DNA from: Thermoproteota archaeon
GTDB taxonomy: Archaea > Korarchaeota > Korarchaeia > Korarchaeales > Korarchaeaceae
DNA length: 55,738 nucleotides
Direction of reading: 5' to 3'
Assembly: GCA_027078475.1 (NCBI GenBank)
Contig: JALWYH010000070.1
Location: 1 to 55,738 of the forward strand
Shown: in pieces, positions 24,879 through 34,502 of the stretch
Layout: every line of letters begins with the position of its first letter
Numbering within the stretch: the first letter of the stretch is position 1
Program-made: the position numbers and the translations under genes
Notes under the pieces: generated by a model
What the model saw: only the letters and a program-made list of their open reading frames with translations
The model's database searches: none
What the model was told of the DNA's origin: nothing

Positions 24879-27800
24879 ACGGTTTCAGGGAGCAGGTCTC
24901 CACACTCCTGAAGATGGTGCTCGAGGCTTCGAAGTACAATCCATTGATCGGGCCCTACACGGGGCTGCCGAGCACCTCTCCTCCCACCCCCTACCTACAC
25001 CAGATGGAGGTGCTGAGTCGCCTCTTCCTACGGAGACCCGTTCGAGTGCTCCTAGCTGATGAAGTCGGATTGGGGAAAACTGTGACGGCTCTCCTCCTCA
25101 TCAGGTACCTTAAGAGGATGGAATGGTTGGAGAGGATCCTCATCCTAGTTCCTAGGATACTCGTCAATCAGTGGGTGAGCGAGCTCCTCAGGATGGGGTT
25201 CAAGTACCATGAGATCAGGCTCATAGAGAGGGAGACCATAGACCGCCTCCTAGCCGATTCTTTCCCTCCCGGGATCTACTTGGCTTCCATGGACCTGGTT
25301 AAGTTGGACAGATACTTCCCTCACGTTGAGAGGGTGAGGTGGGATCTGATCGTCGTTGACGAGGCTCATAGGCTAGGGATGCACACCGACAGGTTCGAGA
25401 CCATAGGTAAGGGGCTGATAGAGGGCGATCCCAGGAGACATGTCCTCCTCCTTACGGCAACCCCTCATAGGGGAGATCCTAACGATTACTTAGCCAGGCT
25501 CAAGCTCTTGGATCCCCAGCTGAACGAGGAGAGGAGACTGGATTCACGCCCCTTCTACATACTGACCCACTACTCACTGGTATTCAGGAGGACGAAGGAC
25601 GAGATCAACAAGGTATATGAGGAGACTCAGGTGTTCCCCCCAGCGCGTTTCATGGCTTACGTGGTGACCATGAGTGAGGAGGAGAAGGAATTCAGCGAGA
25701 GACTCCTGAACTTCCTCCGCACTAAGATAAGGGAGTATGCGGAGCTCGAGGGAAAGGAAGCCAAGGCCATGGGCCTGCTCACCGCGGTCATATTCAAGAG
25801 AGCTTCCTCAAGTCCTAGAGCGGCCCTTCTAACTCTGCAGAGGATGCTAGAGAAGAGGGCCTTCATCGAGAATCTCGAGGGGATAAGTGACAGATTGGCC
25901 GATGCCATCTTCGGGACTGATTATTACGAGTACGAGGAGGAGGTAGATCCGGATGAGGTGATCAACGACTTCGTCTGGAAGAGTTCCGGCCTGTTGACCG
26001 ACAGGGACAGGATGGAAATCCAGTACCTGCTCAACTTGGCCAAGAGGATCTCTCAGGAGGGGGACAGCAAGCTCAAGGCTCTGGGGGCCCTCCTCAAGTA
26101 TTACATGGAGGAGACCGACAGCAAGGTCATCGTCTTCACGGAGTACCGAGATACCCTCGACTACATCTACAACTGGCTGATCAGGTGGATGCCCTCCTGG
26201 CGGGACAGGATCGTGAGGATGACCGCTGACGAGTCTCGCAGTAGGAAGAAATTCCAGGAGGTAAAGAGGAAATTCGAGAGGAGCGAGGGTGTGAGAATTC
26301 TGCTCGCGACCGATGTGGCGTCCGAGGGCCTGAACCTGCAGGTCGCGAATGTGCTCATAAACTACGAGATACCTTGGTCAATTATCAAGGTGGAGCAGCG
26401 GCTCGGGAGGGTGTGGAGGCTCGGTCAGAGGAGGGATGTCGAGGCCATAACCATGTTCACCTCCTCGAAGGTGGACAGAGACGCCCTTGACATAGTTTAC
26501 AAGAAGCTCCTTAACATAAGGAGGGCTACAGGTCATGTAAAGGCTCTAATGGGTGAGGAGGTCTATGTAGCGAACCCCTCAGAGTGGGGCAGCTTCCCAG
26601 AGGTCACGATAAAGGAGGGCAAGAAGGGTAGGCCCAAGAAATTCACTGAGTACGCTTCGATCAAAGCTGAGCTGCTCGAGGGAAGGGAGGGGCTAAGAAG
26701 GCTTGTGGAGTCGATTCTTAGGGCTAAAGAACAGCTGGAGAGGGAAATAAGGGAGAAGAACCTCTATCCGAAACCCAGAACCAGGAAGGAGGTCGAGAAA
26801 GCCCTTTCCAAGGTAGGCTTTATGAATCAAAAGGAGATCTACCGATCCGCCGGCGCTCTCCTAAAGGCGATCGGGGGTCTCTTCGACTTGGAGGTCAACG
26901 TGGGAGAGGATGGGGTATTAAGAGTTAGAAGTCTTACTTCTGCATCACCTCCTTATACGATCAAAGATTATAGAAGTCTGTTTGATTACTTAGAAGGCCT
27001 GGTGAAGACGTTTAGTGGGAACGAGAAGTTGGTTAGGTTGCTAACTGATTGTAGATGCAGGAGGACCTCTATATATATGGTGAGCGTCACCAACAAGGAG
27101 AACCCGTATCTACCACTCTATAAGGAGCTGATTGGTTACGACTTCGATAACGGTAGAGTGCTTAGGGGGCGGGATCTCTACTATCTCTTAGCTGAGGCCA
27201 TAGATGGCGCGTTGGGTTCTCCAACTGAGATGCAGATCCTGGATATAGATATGACCTCGAGGATGAGAGCTAAGGTGAGGATTATGGCCGCTGTGAGGGA
27301 TTCCGCACACTACATACTCTGGCCCCTCGAGAACTACCTCAAGGAAACCATTAAGAGGAATTTCAGGAATACGAATACCTCTTGGCTTCGGTATAATAGT
27401 CTAAAGATAGACATTCCCGGTCCTCTTATTGAGATAATCCCCGTGGAGAGGTCACCCTCTCCAAGCGTTGAGCTAGTAGGAGATCTTGAGGAGTTGGGGA
27501 TAGATTTAGTCAAAAAGTACGAGGAATCCCATGGTAGGAGGATCGTGAAGGATGTGAGACTGGACCCATCGGCCCACTACGACCTCAAGAGCATAGATGA
27601 GAGGACGGGTGAAACGAGGATCATTGAGGTGAAGGGCCATATGGGAAACGTGATCTATGGTGAGCTAACTGAGGCCGAATGGGAGCTTGCCAGGAGGGAA
27701 GGAGACAGGTACTGGCTCTACATAGTCTACAACTTGGAGAAGCGGGAGGAAGGAGGAGCAGTCATCGCATGCTTTAGGAACCCCCTTAAGACCATGAACG

Positions 27801-27880
27801 TCATGGAGGTGGAGAAACGAACCAAGAGGTACATCCTGAGGCCCAAAGGCGAGCCGACCGAGGTGGGGAAGGTTGGTTAA
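24875..27880 (+). CDS. SNF2-family helicase with DUF3883-like C-terminal domain
   Basis: A protein of 1001 residues. Motif I is DEVGLGKT (62-69), motif II DEAH (162-165), motif III TATPHRG (194-200) and motif VI QRLGRVWRLGQ (about 506-516), which define the SNF2/RapA-like SF2 helicases. Near the C-terminus, HYDLKSI and IIEVKGH (about 905-920) match DUF3883, a PD-(D/E)XK-derived domain. DISARM DrmD and related defence helicases share the SNF2 core. It would translocate on invader DNA. The GTG start is coupled to the previous gene. Codons at about 26900-27550 are AT-richer than the rest. Confidence 0.9.
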   Translation: MNGFREQVSTLLKMVLEASKYNPLIGPYTGLPSTSPPTPYLHQMEVLSRLFLRRPVRVLLADEVGLGKTVTALLLIRYLKRMEWLERILILVPRILVNQWVSELLRMGFKYHEIRLIERETIDRLLADSFPPGIYLASMDLVKLDRYFPHVERVRWDLIVVDEAHRLGMHTDRFETIGKGLIEGDPRRHVLLLTATPHRGDPNDYLARLKLLDPQLNEERRLDSRPFYILTHYSLVFRRTKDEINKVYEETQVFPPARFMAYVVTMSEEEKEFSERLLNFLRTKIREYAELEGKEAKAMGLLTAVIFKRASSSPRAALLTLQRMLEKRAFIENLEGISDRLADAIFGTDYYEYEEEVDPDEVINDFVWKSSGLLTDRDRMEIQYLLNLAKRISQEGDSKLKALGALLKYYMEETDSKVIVFTEYRDTLDYIYNWLIRWMPSWRDRIVRMTADESRSRKKFQEVKRKFERSEGVRILLATDVASEGLNLQVANVLINYEIPWSIIKVEQRLGRVWRLGQRRDVEAITMFTSSKVDRDALDIVYKKLLNIRRATGHVKALMGEEVYVANPSEWGSFPEVTIKEGKKGRPKKFTEYASIKAELLEGREGLRRLVESILRAKEQLEREIREKNLYPKPRTRKEVEKALSKVGFMNQKEIYRSAGALLKAIGGLFDLEVNVGEDGVLRVRSLTSASPPYTIKDYRSLFDYLEGLVKTFSGNEKLVRLLTDCRCRRTSIYMVSVTNKENPYLPLYKELIGYDFDNGRVLRGRDLYYLLAEAIDGALGSPTEMQILDIDMTSRMRAKVRIMAAVRDSAHYILWPLENYLKETIKRNFRNTNTSWLRYNSLKIDIPGPLIEIIPVERSPSPSVELVGDLEELGIDLVKKYEESHGRRIVKDVRLDPSAHYDLKSIDERTGETRIIEVKGHMGNVIYGELTEAEWELARREGDRYWLYIVYNLEKREEGGAVIACFRNPLKTMNVMEVEKRTKRYILRPKGEPTEVGKVG

Positions 27881-29105
27881 AGTACAGGTCCTCTCTGGGA
27901 TGAACTCTATCGGAGGAAACTTCGTGAGGATTGAGGACGGGAACACCAAGATCGCTTTCGATAACGGGATGAGGTTCGATCTCTTCAAGAGGTTCTACTC
28001 AGGCTTCATCTCCCCTTCTGGAGTTGGGGAACTCAGGGAGCTGGGGATAGTACCTAGGGAGGAATGGTACGAGGAGCTCAGCGACCTGTACGTGAGTCAT
28101 CTCCACATGGATCATATAGGCCTCCCCAGCAACATACCCGTGGAACTCACCCTCCACGTGCCCAGCCTCGATATATACAATCAAATGGAGGAGAGGTGGT
28201 CTAAATCACCCACCTGGCTCTCTTTAGCCCCTAGAAAATACTTTGTTAAAGTGGAAGAGATAAGGGCGGGCAAGCTAGGGGATAATTTGGAGGCCATACC
28301 CGTCTCACACAGTGCTTTCCCCGCATACGCCTTCCTCTACCACGGGAGCGATGAAACCGTCCTTTATACCGGGGACTTTAGGCTCACGAGCTTCCTCTCC
28401 GAGGAAGAGTTCGAATCTCTGTGTGGCGCACCTTCCCTGCTCAGGTACTTGGAGGATGAGGGGATGAGGGTAGACAAGCTAGTGGTTGAGGGAACCAATT
28501 TCGGCGTGGGAAAGGTGCCCCTACTGGCTGATGAGGGTTTCAAACTTATGGAGAGGATAGTAGGCTCTTCTCAGCTAACTATAGCCACTTCCCACTATTT
28601 GGATGTGGAGTTCTTAAGGGCGGTGGTAAGGGCCGCTCAGGCCTCGAGTGTCCTGATAGCATCGAAGGTTATGCCTCAATTCCTCAGAAGGGACATGTTT
28701 GCGGAGTTAGAGGAGCCGCTGGTCGCCGAGGAATACGTAAAGGGTGTGCCCGACCTAGATATAGCCTCCATATACGATTATGAGCTTTCCAGCGAGAGGC
28801 TGGTGATCATCACTTCCTACTACGAACTGATCGATCTCGTGAGAAACCTCAGGGAATGGTCAGTCAGCCTCTCCGACATGACGGTGATGCTTTCTGAACC
28901 TGAGCCGAGGCAGGAGGAATCGGTGGATTATGAAGCCCTGTTGAGGTGGATGGATATCCTAGGTATCCTGACTTACAGGGTGAGGGTTTCAGGTCACTAT
29001 TATCCGTTCGAACTCACGAAGCTTATTTCGACAGTGAAACCCAAACAGGTAATTCCCATTCATACTCAGCATCCCAGATTGGTCCTTACGCTCGCACGCG
29101 CGTGA
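27873..29105 (+). CDS. RNase J-like (beta-CASP type) metallo-beta-lactamase
   Basis: A protein of 410 residues with a TTG start inside the end of the helicase gene (8-nt overlap). Metal ligands are SHLHMDH (H76, H78, D80, H81), H146 in PVSHSAFP and D168 in YTGDFR. The end has VSGHYYP and VIPIHTQHP, in the style of the RNase J/beta-CASP family. Such enzymes degrade RNA 5'-3' or process ends, and some act on DNA. The overlap with the helicase says it belongs to the operon, where it could be the destructive effector. I am less sure of the substrate. Confidence 0.82.
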   Translation: MVKVQVLSGMNSIGGNFVRIEDGNTKIAFDNGMRFDLFKRFYSGFISPSGVGELRELGIVPREEWYEELSDLYVSHLHMDHIGLPSNIPVELTLHVPSLDIYNQMEERWSKSPTWLSLAPRKYFVKVEEIRAGKLGDNLEAIPVSHSAFPAYAFLYHGSDETVLYTGDFRLTSFLSEEEFESLCGAPSLLRYLEDEGMRVDKLVVEGTNFGVGKVPLLADEGFKLMERIVGSSQLTIATSHYLDVEFLRAVVRAAQASSVLIASKVMPQFLRRDMFAELEEPLVAEEYVKGVPDLDIASIYDYELSSERLVIITSYYELIDLVRNLREWSVSLSDMTVMLSEPEPRQEESVDYEALLRWMDILGILTYRVRVSGHYYPFELTKLISTVKPKQVIPIHTQHPRLVLTLARA

Positions 29106-29279
29106 TTATGAAGAGAATTGTGAGCGAGGTAGTAGCAGTAAAATACAGTTGAATTAATTCGTGAAATTCTTCTAGGATTCATAATGGTATATGATATGAT
29201 AAGCGTAAGACTCAAGGTCGCCTATGATGGAGCTTTCCATTGAGCTGGCAGTTTCCACTAGGGCCTGGAGTATAGGAAC

Positions 29280-29807
29280 TTATTCCTCCCACTCCTCCTC
29301 AATCGCGTGAGCGGCCAGGTGACAGAAAGCTTCTATCACACCCTTTACCTCTTCTCCACATATCTTGCACCTATATTCCGTTCTCATCCCCCTATCTCCC
29401 TCGAATTCCTTATCAAAGAAAGACCAAAACTTGTGCTCCTTCCTGAGATGAACCATCAGCTCTGAGAAGAGATAGGGATACTCTGGAATACTACCCTCCG
29501 CAACTCTAAGATATATTATCGGCATGATCTCTGAGCAGAGGGGGCACTTGAGCATGATTCCCTCGATGAGTTCCCCACTATCCGTACGTACCCAGACTTC
29601 TGAGGAGAAAAGGTCGAGGAATTTGGCCTTCAACCTCATGTAATTGCTCCCTTTACTATGGTGTATCCTGTTGAGGAAATCTACTATCTCATTTATTTCA
29701 CTTTGAAACGGACTAAGTTGAATTTCCTCCCAAAGCTTCTCAAGAGCCTCAGAGAGCGGATCACCCCGATGGTCTGGTGAAAAGGTGACCAAGTAATCAC
29801 CGGTCAA
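29280..29807 (-). CDS. Protein with two C2H2-type zinc-binding motifs
   Basis: A protein of 175 residues. The first 95 residues are helical and acidic. Two zinc-finger patterns follow: CPLC ... HLRKEH (about 102-140) and CKIC ... HLAAHA (about 155-170), both C-x2-C with two later His. No known family is recognised. It converges on the five-gene operon and might be a small regulator or anti-restriction factor; that is speculation. An inverted repeat TAATGG/CCATTA around 29827-29848 precedes its start. Confidence 0.6.
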   Translation of the reverse strand: MTGDYLVTFSPDHRGDPLSEALEKLWEEIQLSPFQSEINEIVDFLNRIHHSKGSNYMRLKAKFLDLFSSEVWVRTDSGELIEGIMLKCPLCSEIMPIIYLRVAEGSIPEYPYLFSELMVHLRKEHKFWSFFDKEFEGDRGMRTEYRCKICGEEVKGVIEAFCHLAAHAIEEEWEE

Positions 29808-30214
29808 CTGGCGATGACTTACTTATAATGGTGATTAACAGCCATTAAGTTATAGGCGCCGAGGTGTAACCGTGCGATTTATTAGGGTTTAGCGGACTCA
29901 GGTTCTTCTTCAAACAATCCAAATATCGTTAAGATATCTCAATTATAGGTAGAATAACTGTGGGTTCCTTCGAACCGCCTGCCGCGAGGTGCAATGTTGA
30001 GGCCACAGTAGGCAAGTAGTTTGTGCACCTGACAACTTGAGGCGCGTGTCATCTTTGGAACTCCAAGCGTGCTGGTGACCGCGCGATCGTTGTTAAGGAA
30101 GGAAGTAGATACAGGTTTTGGACACTACGACTGTCCCTCCAATTAATCGGTACCTGAGTCTCCTGAAAAAGCCAGCTGGATCTAAACATTTAACAATTTA
30201 CTGAATGAAACCCA
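29808..30214. other. Divergent intergenic region
   Basis: About 400 nt between the zinc-finger gene and the 433-residue gene. It holds the short repeat TAATGG/CCATTA (about 29827-29848), close to the start of the leftward gene. Otherwise no gene or RNA signal is seen. Confidence 0.35.
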
Positions 30215-30232
30215 ATGAAATGGAGTGGAAAT

Positions 30233-31516
30233 ATGAGTATAACATCTTTAGTCGAGATTTTCCCTTCCCTCAAGATGACAATAGATAAAGGATTGGATTT
30301 AGAACTAAGAATCGCCAGCGAGCTAGCTGCCAGAAGATGGTTTGTCCTGAATAGGGTTGAGCTTAGAGAGGAAGGTGCTCTCTTCACGGATATAGATGTG
30401 CTGGGAATCAAAATGTTAGGGGAACAGGAGAGGTGGCTCCTCGTCAGTAGCAAGGCGGGAGGCGATGGGGTATACAAGATTGCCCTTCACCTGCTCGGCA
30501 CGGTTGTTTACGTGTCTGATAAGTTCAGAGGCAAGGGTGTCACGGTTAGGGGATTACTGGTCCACAGGAACCCTCCAAGTAAATTCGATAACAGACGTAT
30601 AGCCCCCGCAGACACGGACTCATTCAAGAGAAAAAGCTTCTTGCATGAACACTGGCGAAGAGCGTTCCTGACGGAGTATTATCTGCTGAGGGAACTCGAT
30701 ACTCTCAAGGAGGAGGTGAAGGACCTCATGCCTTGCAGGAACGACAATGTCAAGCCTGACTGCCTAAACTGCGATAGGGAATGCCCGGTCAGGTACCGGG
30801 TGCTTGCTAGAGCCATTCATAGGGAGCTAGTCGGAAGGCTTCTATGGTTCGATCCGGAGGATCGCCTGAGGACTATCTTGGACATGTCGATGACGGAAGA
30901 AGTTAGGAAATTAAGAAATAACGTCGCTAATGAGTTGAGGAGAGCTGGCGTAGACGATCCGGATCACCACCCAGTTACCCAAGCAGCCAGCTATCTCCAG
31001 TACAGGCTCAAGGTGTTCTCCCTTCTCACATTATCTGAGATCTTATCTGGTAGGGTAGATATTAGCCTAGATAGGTGGTTACTCAACAGACTACCATCTC
31101 CCGAGTTGCTGAGGATAATGCCCAGGGCTTTTCAGGTCTTCCTCACGTCTTGGGGCGGCTTCATTTGGGAGGGGGAACGCGAAAGGGAAATCAAGGCCAT
31201 CGCTGGGGAGATAGGAATAGAACCTGAAAAATTTAGGGAATGCCTAGGGGCTTTTGAAACAATATTCCGCTCAAAAAGGAAAGGTTTCAGTTGGTTTCAA
31301 TTAGTAGCCAACAAAAGCACTAAAATGATATTCCTGTATCCTAGGATAATGAGGGGTCTCGGAGTACTTAGAAGGGAGCACTTCTATGGCGACTCCACGA
31401 GCTTTCCCGAAGATTGGGAACAGTGGAAGAATGATCATGTTAGCTTCGTAGACAGCCGCATTCAGAAGCTCCAACCTGTCAAGAACGAGGACTTCTCACC
31501 CGGGAATGTTAGATAG
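30233..31516 (+). CDS. PD-(D/E)XK-like protein with four-cysteine cluster
   Basis: About 427 residues. Counting from an upstream ATG at 30215, the N-terminus shows E30/E36 on a helix, then TDIDVLGI (D59, D61) and LLVSSKAG (K80), the pattern of a restriction-like PD-(D/E)XK core with S in place of the usual Glu. A C-x8-C-x2-C-x3-C cluster (C174, C183, C186, C190) follows and could bind zinc or an Fe-S cluster, as in AddB- or Cas4-like nucleases. The rest is helical. GGAGTGG just before the ATG at 30233 favours that start. It converges on the TcmP gene, so they are not one transcript. Confidence 0.6.
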   Translation: MSITSLVEIFPSLKMTIDKGLDLELRIASELAARRWFVLNRVELREEGALFTDIDVLGIKMLGEQERWLLVSSKAGGDGVYKIALHLLGTVVYVSDKFRGKGVTVRGLLVHRNPPSKFDNRRIAPADTDSFKRKSFLHEHWRRAFLTEYYLLRELDTLKEEVKDLMPCRNDNVKPDCLNCDRECPVRYRVLARAIHRELVGRLLWFDPEDRLRTILDMSMTEEVRKLRNNVANELRRAGVDDPDHHPVTQAASYLQYRLKVFSLLTLSEILSGRVDISLDRWLLNRLPSPELLRIMPRAFQVFLTSWGGFIWEGEREREIKAIAGEIGIEPEKFRECLGAFETIFRSKRKGFSWFQLVANKSTKMIFLYPRIMRGLGVLRREHFYGDSTSFPEDWEQWKNDHVSFVDSRIQKLQPVKNEDFSPGNVR

Positions 31517-31530
31517 GGCAAGGTCCTTGA

Positions 31531-32508
31531 TCATTCTAGGTAGTCTTCCAGTGGCCCATGCTCTTCAAGAAGGTTTACTAAAGTTTCGACTTTTCCATTA
31601 ATTGCGTCCATTATCGGGTCCAATACTTCGGGATCCACTTTGGAGATCTTTCGCTTTATACTGGTCCAAGCATTCACGTATCTTCCCTCCTTTGTGACGA
31701 GTATGAGGTCATAGTAGAAAGGACGAGCCATATCCCTCCTTCCAATCGTCACACTTTCAACGTATCCTTCCTTTCCTCTCTTTTCCCTGTAGACCATCCT
31801 GATCTTCGACTCGTAGAAGTCCAGTAAGACGTCCTCCTCTGTCGACGGTAACTCTTCCTCGCCTATAAAGTCAAGGATCTTCCTTGGATAATTTTTTATG
31901 ATTCTTCTGAGGGAGGATGTCGGAAAGAGCAATATTATATCCGAGGGCATATCCAGTAAAACTTCCAAGCTGGACCAGTTGAAATCAAATCCTTGATTGT
32001 CGACGAAAATCAAGGAGTGGACATAAACGCCACTTTCGAGTCTGTTCTTCCATAACCTCTTCAGATCGTGGACCTTATCGTTGCTATCTCCCTCCCATAC
32101 TGCAGCCCTTTCCTTGAGGTCATCAACTAGATTCTTCCTTCTCTCCAAGGTGATCGCGTAACTGTGGTCCCTTTCGACATAGTAATACCTATCAAAAGGA
32201 AGGAGGGCAAAGAAGTGGGCTACGAAGGGCGACCCCACCACGACGTATCCCTTCTCTTTAACCAGAGTTGTGCCCGGACCCGCGAAGAGGTCAACGTACC
32301 AGATCTCTTTCGGCCATCCTCTTTCATGTTTCTGGTTCCACATTATCTTGGTGTAGACTCTCACCCAATCCATCAGGGCTATCAATTTCAAGACGGACCA
32401 TAGATGACCCGAATAGTGCCTCCCCTCTCTCCCAAACAGTTTGCTATATTCGACCAAAAGGGAGATCCTACTCCGTAACCACTCTCCTAGGCCCTCATTC
32501 CGCCTCAT
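31531..32508 (-). CDS. tcmP: Three-Cys-motif partner protein TcmP
   Basis: A protein of 325 residues with the features of the TcmP family: WYVDLFAGPGTT (a methyltransferase-like motif I, about 68-79), VVGSPFVAHFF, DRYYYVERD as motif II and a FVDNQGFDF segment in place of motif IV. The family is a Rossmann-fold methyltransferase relative found next to the three-Cys radical-SAM-like gene. That gene (DUF5131 type) lies directly upstream on the same strand, 124 nt away. Together they form a rarely studied module whose product is unknown. Confidence 0.8.
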   Translation of the reverse strand: MRRNEGLGEWLRSRISLLVEYSKLFGREGRHYSGHLWSVLKLIALMDWVRVYTKIMWNQKHERGWPKEIWYVDLFAGPGTTLVKEKGYVVVGSPFVAHFFALLPFDRYYYVERDHSYAITLERRKNLVDDLKERAAVWEGDSNDKVHDLKRLWKNRLESGVYVHSLIFVDNQGFDFNWSSLEVLLDMPSDIILLFPTSSLRRIIKNYPRKILDFIGEEELPSTEEDVLLDFYESKIRMVYREKRGKEGYVESVTIGRRDMARPFYYDLILVTKEGRYVNAWTSIKRKISKVDPEVLDPIMDAINGKVETLVNLLEEHGPLEDYLE

Positions 32509-32632
32509 CCACAGAGGTCACCTCCCATTGAGCGTATTTTCGTGGGCAGGATTTCCCCAGAGATAGACGGTAAACGGTCGTTCACTCGATTTCGTCCCCC
32601 GAATTCCTCACGTACTTGAGCCTCTAACACAA

Positions 32633-33601
32633 TCACACCGTGACAGGAGACCTTTCCATCTCATACCTTTCCAAGCCCTCGTGCCATGCGGGTCTGATGC
32701 TCTTCCTGACCACCAGGGTGAATTCCCTCAGCCCGGCGATCAGCTCCTCGGTCTTCTTCAGGGGTGGTTCCGGTAGCTTATTGTCGTAGTTGTCGTAACC
32801 CACGTACACCATGAAGGGCCCTATCTCCCTCAGCTCGTCGATGAACCCATCGGTGAAGTCCAGTATCGGCTCTATGGAGATGAACTTGAGGTCCCAATCC
32901 AGCTCCTTCATGGCCTCTATCCTCTTGCTGGGCAGGGGAGCGAAGGAGATCCTGTGCCTGAGGTAGAGGTCATCGTCGTCGGTCTCTATCGTGGCCCCTA
33001 GGATGGCGTTGCTGGGAAATTTCGGTAGGAAATCACGGTACCTGGCCGGGTTCTTGGTCAGGAAGAGGAAGAAGGTATCGGGGAACTTGGAAATGTGGTC
33101 TATGACCCTGCTGATCCACTCGTCCTTGACCGTGTGGGCGAAGAGGTCCCCCATGTCGCTCACGAACACGACCCCTCCCTTGAACTTCTTCCTGAATTCC
33201 TCAACGTTGAGTCTTGTGACGAACCCCTCCCTATACCTGCGGGAGTTCCTCAGCTTCGTCGTGGCGAGCTGCCTGGCCCAGCAGTACCTGCACTGGTGAG
33301 GGCATCCAGTGACGGGGTTCCACGTCTCTCCCACTATGCTGAACATCTTGTGCCCCTTCTGCGAGTTCAGGAGGACGTAGAAGAACATCCTGAGGGCTGT
33401 CATGCTTGACACATGCTTAGAAAGGTCCGACAGCTCCTCTTCCGTAATGGGATATGCTCTCTTGCCCATCAATTCACTAGGAACGGTCATTCTCGCTGAC
33501 TGGCATCCATGTTTCCCTTTTTTGTTACAGAAGATCTTTCTTGGTCCTCTACTCTTCACTGTCGCCAGAGTTCTTCGCACACCGTCCCACAAGCCGTACA
33601 C
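32633..33601 (-). CDS. DUF5131 (phage Gp37/Gp68-like) three-Cys radical-SAM-type protein
   Basis: A protein of 322 residues. The motif C100-x3-C104-x2-C107 (CPHQCRYC) followed by WA is the radical-SAM Fe-S cluster site of the Gp37/Gp68 family, and TWNPVTG just before it is a family hallmark. VVFVSDMGDLF, FLFLTKNP and LKFISIEPILD are strands of the TIM barrel. It would cleave SAM to modify an unknown substrate with TcmP. A TATA box (ATTTATAAG on the minus strand) ends 25 nt before the GTG at 33601, which supports the long N-terminus; an internal ATG at residue 38 is the alternative. Confidence 0.82.
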   Translation of the reverse strand: MYGLWDGVRRTLATVKSRGPRKIFCNKKGKHGCQSARMTVPSELMGKRAYPITEEELSDLSKHVSSMTALRMFFYVLLNSQKGHKMFSIVGETWNPVTGCPHQCRYCWARQLATTKLRNSRRYREGFVTRLNVEEFRKKFKGGVVFVSDMGDLFAHTVKDEWISRVIDHISKFPDTFFLFLTKNPARYRDFLPKFPSNAILGATIETDDDDLYLRHRISFAPLPSKRIEAMKELDWDLKFISIEPILDFTDGFIDELREIGPFMVYVGYDNYDNKLPEPPLKKTEELIAGLREFTLVVRKSIRPAWHEGLERYEMERSPVTV

Positions 33602-33923
33602 CTACTTCTTTAGATGGAGGCCACTCTTATAAATGGAGGCTCCTCTGGAACTTTCACCTAACTTTCGCTGGTCATTCATAAACCAGTGCTCACATTAAGT
33701 TTCACGCGACGAAGGCATATCAGGAAGCTAGGTGTTGAGATCGCTCGGCTTAAATCTCGATACCCAAGAGTATCTTCTCGCTTCCTTTACAATCTGGATA
33801 AGTTACCTCTTGTAATTGCGTAGTAGAGAGGTCAGTCGTGTCTTATCAGGCTGATCGAGCGTGCTCTGAACGTAACGAGCGGGAACGTTGAGGTACCTGC
33901 TAGGAGATCAAGTGCGTTTATAA
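33602..33923. other. Divergent intergenic region
   Basis: About 320 nt with the leftward TATA box close to 33632 and the rightward TATA-like GTTTATAAATG at 33915-33925. No gene is seen between them. Confidence 0.4.
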
Positions 33924-33947
33924 ATGTTCCTAGGAAGTGACAACTCG

Positions 33948-34364
33948 ATGTCAAAATCCAAGGCAATTAGACTCGATAGGGTGAAAGCGCTACTTCTGCT
34001 CCTGCTAGAGGAACCCTTAAGTAAGCTCGACATTCAGAAATTGGCATTCCTCCTGTCTAGGGATAGGGAGGTTCTGTGGAGGGAGTTGAAATTTGAGCCC
34101 TATTATATGGGACAGTACAGCGAGGTCCTCGACCACGATATCGAGGAGCTCTCCCAGCTCGGCCTAGTTAGGGGCGATGATAAGGGAGTCTCCTTGACCG
34201 AGGAGGGATTGAGGGTCAGAGAGGAGTTGAGAAGGGAGATGAGGAGACTGTTCATGGAGTTAATTCACTACGTCAGTGATGAGGAGATGAAGGAGATTGA
34301 AGAGGAGTTCGGTTCCCCTGAGGAGTGGGAAGATGAGGAGATGAAGGACTTCAGGGAAGATTAA
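33948..34364 (+). CDS. SocA/DUF4065-like winged-helix antitoxin-type protein
   Basis: About 138 residues from the ATG at 33948. LDIQKLAFLLSR, LKFEPYYMGQYSEVLDHDIEELSQLGLV and the wing VSLTEEGL follow the order of the SocA/GepA (Panacea-like) domain: Q-K-L, a P-Y-x-M/P-G-x-Y-S loop, then D-I-x-x-L. These proteins act as antitoxins or proteolytic adaptors in bacteria. The acidic tail is Glu-rich. The upstream in-frame ATG at 33924 overlaps the TATA box, so the leaderless start at 33948 is preferred. No toxin gene adjoins it on this strand. Confidence 0.6.
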   Translation: MSKSKAIRLDRVKALLLLLLEEPLSKLDIQKLAFLLSRDREVLWRELKFEPYYMGQYSEVLDHDIEELSQLGLVRGDDKGVSLTEEGLRVREELRREMRRLFMELIHYVSDEEMKEIEEEFGSPEEWEDEEMKDFRED

Positions 34365-34502
34365 GTGGAGCTGGAAGAGATGGATGTCTAATACCCGTTA
34401 AGAATTAAAAAGTGTGAACGTTGAATTACCTGATTTTAATTTAAGCTCCGAATCTCTCAGGAAGCATTGCCTTTGCTCCCTACGATCTAAAGAGGAAACC
34501 CT

